Source: Schistosoma haematobium
Taxonomy: Eukaryota; Platyhelminthes; Trematoda; Strigeidida; Schistosomatidae
Assembly (NCBI RefSeq): GCF_000699445.3
Contig: NC_067198.1
Coordinates: 42,339,691 to 42,403,690, forward strand
Direction of reading: 5' to 3'
Length of the DNA stretch: 64,000 nucleotides
Both the position numbers and the translations under genes were made by a program. The notes below the pieces were generated by a model. The model had not been told where the DNA came from. It saw only the letters and a list, made by a program, of their open reading frames with translations, and searched no databases. Below are positions 62,008-64,000 of the stretch, piece after piece. Position 1 is the first letter of the stretch. The number at the start of each line of letters is the position of its first letter.

Positions 62008-63349
62008 TTCACCGATGGAGGTGTGAACTAGTTAAAGAGATTATCGTTGACTGAACTGATTTGAAGTGGAGGACTTTTTTTGAAAATCAATGAGCACTGG
62101 ATTAATGTTTTATTCTACTTTGATAAATTGTTTTGTGTGCACTTTTGGCCTCGTACAGAATCAAACTTATTAGGTTTTAAAGGAAAGTGTGATAGGTTTT
62201 GTTATGATTTGACTGCGGCTAGACAAATCAAAATATAGTAGTGAAGGCAACAGTGAATTCAATATTTTTAAGAAAATTTAAGCTCCTGATTTAACGGTAC
62301 ACCCTGTGGGGTAAAAAAAATTTACAATGGTAGTTATTCATAAAACCTATTTTAAGAAGATTCTAGTTGAATATTTTGGAAATAATAATGTACTTTCTAA
62401 CGTATTCAAATCGCCAAGTTAAAATAATGCTGCCTCTCAAATTTAGCTACGTTATTAAATACCGTGACAATTGTTCATTACTGATGTTCCGTATCCATTC
62501 TCCTCAAGAAATGATTTAACACTATCAATTATGATTTTTTGTTATAACTATGGAGATTATTGCAGAAGTTATTAACCAATGAACACGAGATTATCATGTG
62601 TACAACTGGTTTGTAGATAGTAAGTCAAGATGGAAATAGTTTTTTTTTTGACATGGGTTGATATTAATTAGACACTTCTGAAGAAATTCTAATTAGGCTG
62701 GAACAGTTGTATAGTCCTTTAACTGTTAAAATAAGTTTGTGCATAGTTCAACTGAATCAGTATTTACAAGCTTATTCGAGAGTTAACGTCTAAGAATGTT
62801 ATTAGTACAAAACGTATATGATTTACGAGTACACAGCTTGCAGAATGGAATTGTCGACTCTGGCTCTTTAATTAAAGATTATTCTTACATTCATTTGATC
62901 GTTGTAGTGGTGTCGTGTTCTTTGAACTAGATTGTTTAACCGCTTAGTTTTTATTGTTTCACGGGACAACATCATCCACTCCTACTTATTTACGATTGAC
63001 AACGAAAGCATGTATGATCTACGATTTATATATGATCTTTATAATTTTTCTGTCAATCATCCAAATTTAATTAGTTTATATCACATAGGTCACAATTTAG
63101 TTTTCATATGACGTTACAAATGGACTTGATTTTTGAATGTATCCGTTTTAGGTTGGAGGTAGTTTTTACGCCTGAATTATCATAAAAATGTCAGAAGAAT
63201 TTAATAGTATTTTCGTCTTGATGATGGGACATACAATTAAAAATTTCAATATCAGTTAAGTTATGTGTGTCATGCTTTCAGTGTTCTTGTTAAATTTGTG
63301 CTTTTCAAAGTTTATTATTAGAATAGAGGTTTGTGGTAACTGTACTGAT
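62008..63349. other. AT-rich DNA, nothing recognised
   Basis: About 1.3 kb without long ORFs, RNA genes or repeat partners noticed. Confidence 0.4.
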
Positions 63350-63430
63350 TTTAATAGTTGAATTCATGAACCGATCTAAGCTAGATCACTATACTAGAAC
63401 GAAATGGACATCCAGTGCTTTCACGTTGTT
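63350..63430. mobile_element. Hammerhead-SINE type B remnant
   Basis: 'gattttaatagttgaattcatgaaccgatctaagctagatcac' is a minus-strand 3' end; it joins directly to a plus-strand piece 'actagaacgaaatggacatccagtgctttca'. Small inverted pair with only GAAA and the cleavage side left. Confidence 0.6.
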
Positions 63431-63439
63431 AATGATGAA

Positions 63440-63830
63440 TTCAGTCAGTCAGTCAGTCAGTCGGTCAGCTACAACGTAGGATCAGACACATATATGCATC
63501 GGTTCAAGTTGCCACAACTTATTAGCACAACAAGATGAGCACCAAATTCATAAGAGTAATCACTTCAATGGTAGTTAGATATAGATTAAAGATTGTGTAT
63601 AAGGATATAATACAGGAAGAAAGAATTAGTTTATAGAAATAAATGTATAAATCAATTGTAATCCCATAGTTTAAGGGAAGACAGAGATTGTATACACCTA
63701 CGTCATCGTGATCGATTCTGAACCATGTCAATCAGAGTCTCCAACGATTGGTTATAATAGTCATGCGGATCCTAACCAAGTAATCTGCATCTACCAACAT
63801 GACTCAGACCAGAATTTAGTGATAATACCA
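63440..63830 (-). mobile_element. LINE 3' end with (CTGA)n tail
   Basis: Minus strand: 'accaatcgttggagactctgattgacatgg' type pol end, conserved 3' UTR, 'tggcaacttgaaccgatgcatatatgtg', then (CTGA)n at 63444-63464. Same family as 22625-23165. Confidence 0.7.
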
Positions 63831-64000
63831 AAAGTTTAATTGAATAATATGCTGTCTATCTGGGTAATTGATTGTGCATTTATGGATAATCATATTATGA
63901 TGTGTGCTACTAATGTTTGTAGATATAAGTAGTATGTTACACCAATCGGAAGTGGAATGTCTGCCAGTGGAACGTTGAGAAGATTGAAATAAAGAAAAGA

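Noticed and set aside
63440..63465. GTCA/CTGA tandem repeat as an independent microsatellite
   Set aside because: It lies exactly at the 3' end of a LINE family that carries the same tail at 23148 and 45640, so it is the element's tail.

Overview
The window reads as nuclear DNA of a blood fluke (Schistosoma or a very close relative). It is AT-rich and intron-rich, with a 31-nt intron near a gene's 5' end. It is packed with repeats that match schistosome families by content: RTE-type LINEs of the SR2 kind, a CR1-like LINE, Ty3/gypsy elements, a Merlin DNA transposon, and tRNA-derived SINEs carrying hammerhead ribozymes of the SMalpha kind. The species is inferred; I could not run a search.

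Two host genes are visible, both on the + strand. (1) Positions 5747-25114 hold the 3' part of an EEA1-like FYVE-domain gene: nine coding exons whose phases all agree, giving coiled coil followed by one complete C-terminal FYVE zinc finger. Its 5' exons lie before 5747 or were not recognised. Its introns are filled with SINEs, solo LTRs and LINE 3' ends. (2) Positions 36738-39588 hold a complete four-exon gene for RNA polymerase II subunit RPB11 (POLR2J), predicted at 113 residues.

The rest is mobile DNA. 1-2403 is a decayed Ty3/gypsy pol with two in-frame TGA stops. 25.7-27.0 kb is a minus-strand LINE whose RT is joined to its own 3' tail through a (TA)n run. 29.9-33.4 kb is a minus-strand gypsy element of Mag type, interrupted by Merlin transposon remains and by an SR2 tail. 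33.9-35.8 kb is a CR1-like LINE. 39.9-43.1 kb is an RTE-like LINE carrying a nested SINE. 48.5-49.5 kb is a gag-protease remnant. 51.2-54.4 kb is a nearly full-length SR2 copy with perfect 12-bp target-site duplications inside a SINE. 54.5-54.8 kb is a MITE with an 8-bp duplication that matches the Merlin remains.

The most interesting layer is the set of hammerhead-carrying SINEs. At least three sequence types are present on both strands. Two ribozymes look fully intact (57756-57813 and 60889-60948). Others show single core mutations, and some keep compensated helix II pairs. Other observations worth checking are an LTR directly joined to the 3' half of a serine-type tRNA including CCA (11185-11235), a 3' tail shared by a SINE and a LINE family, and SINE pairs arranged as long inverted repeats.
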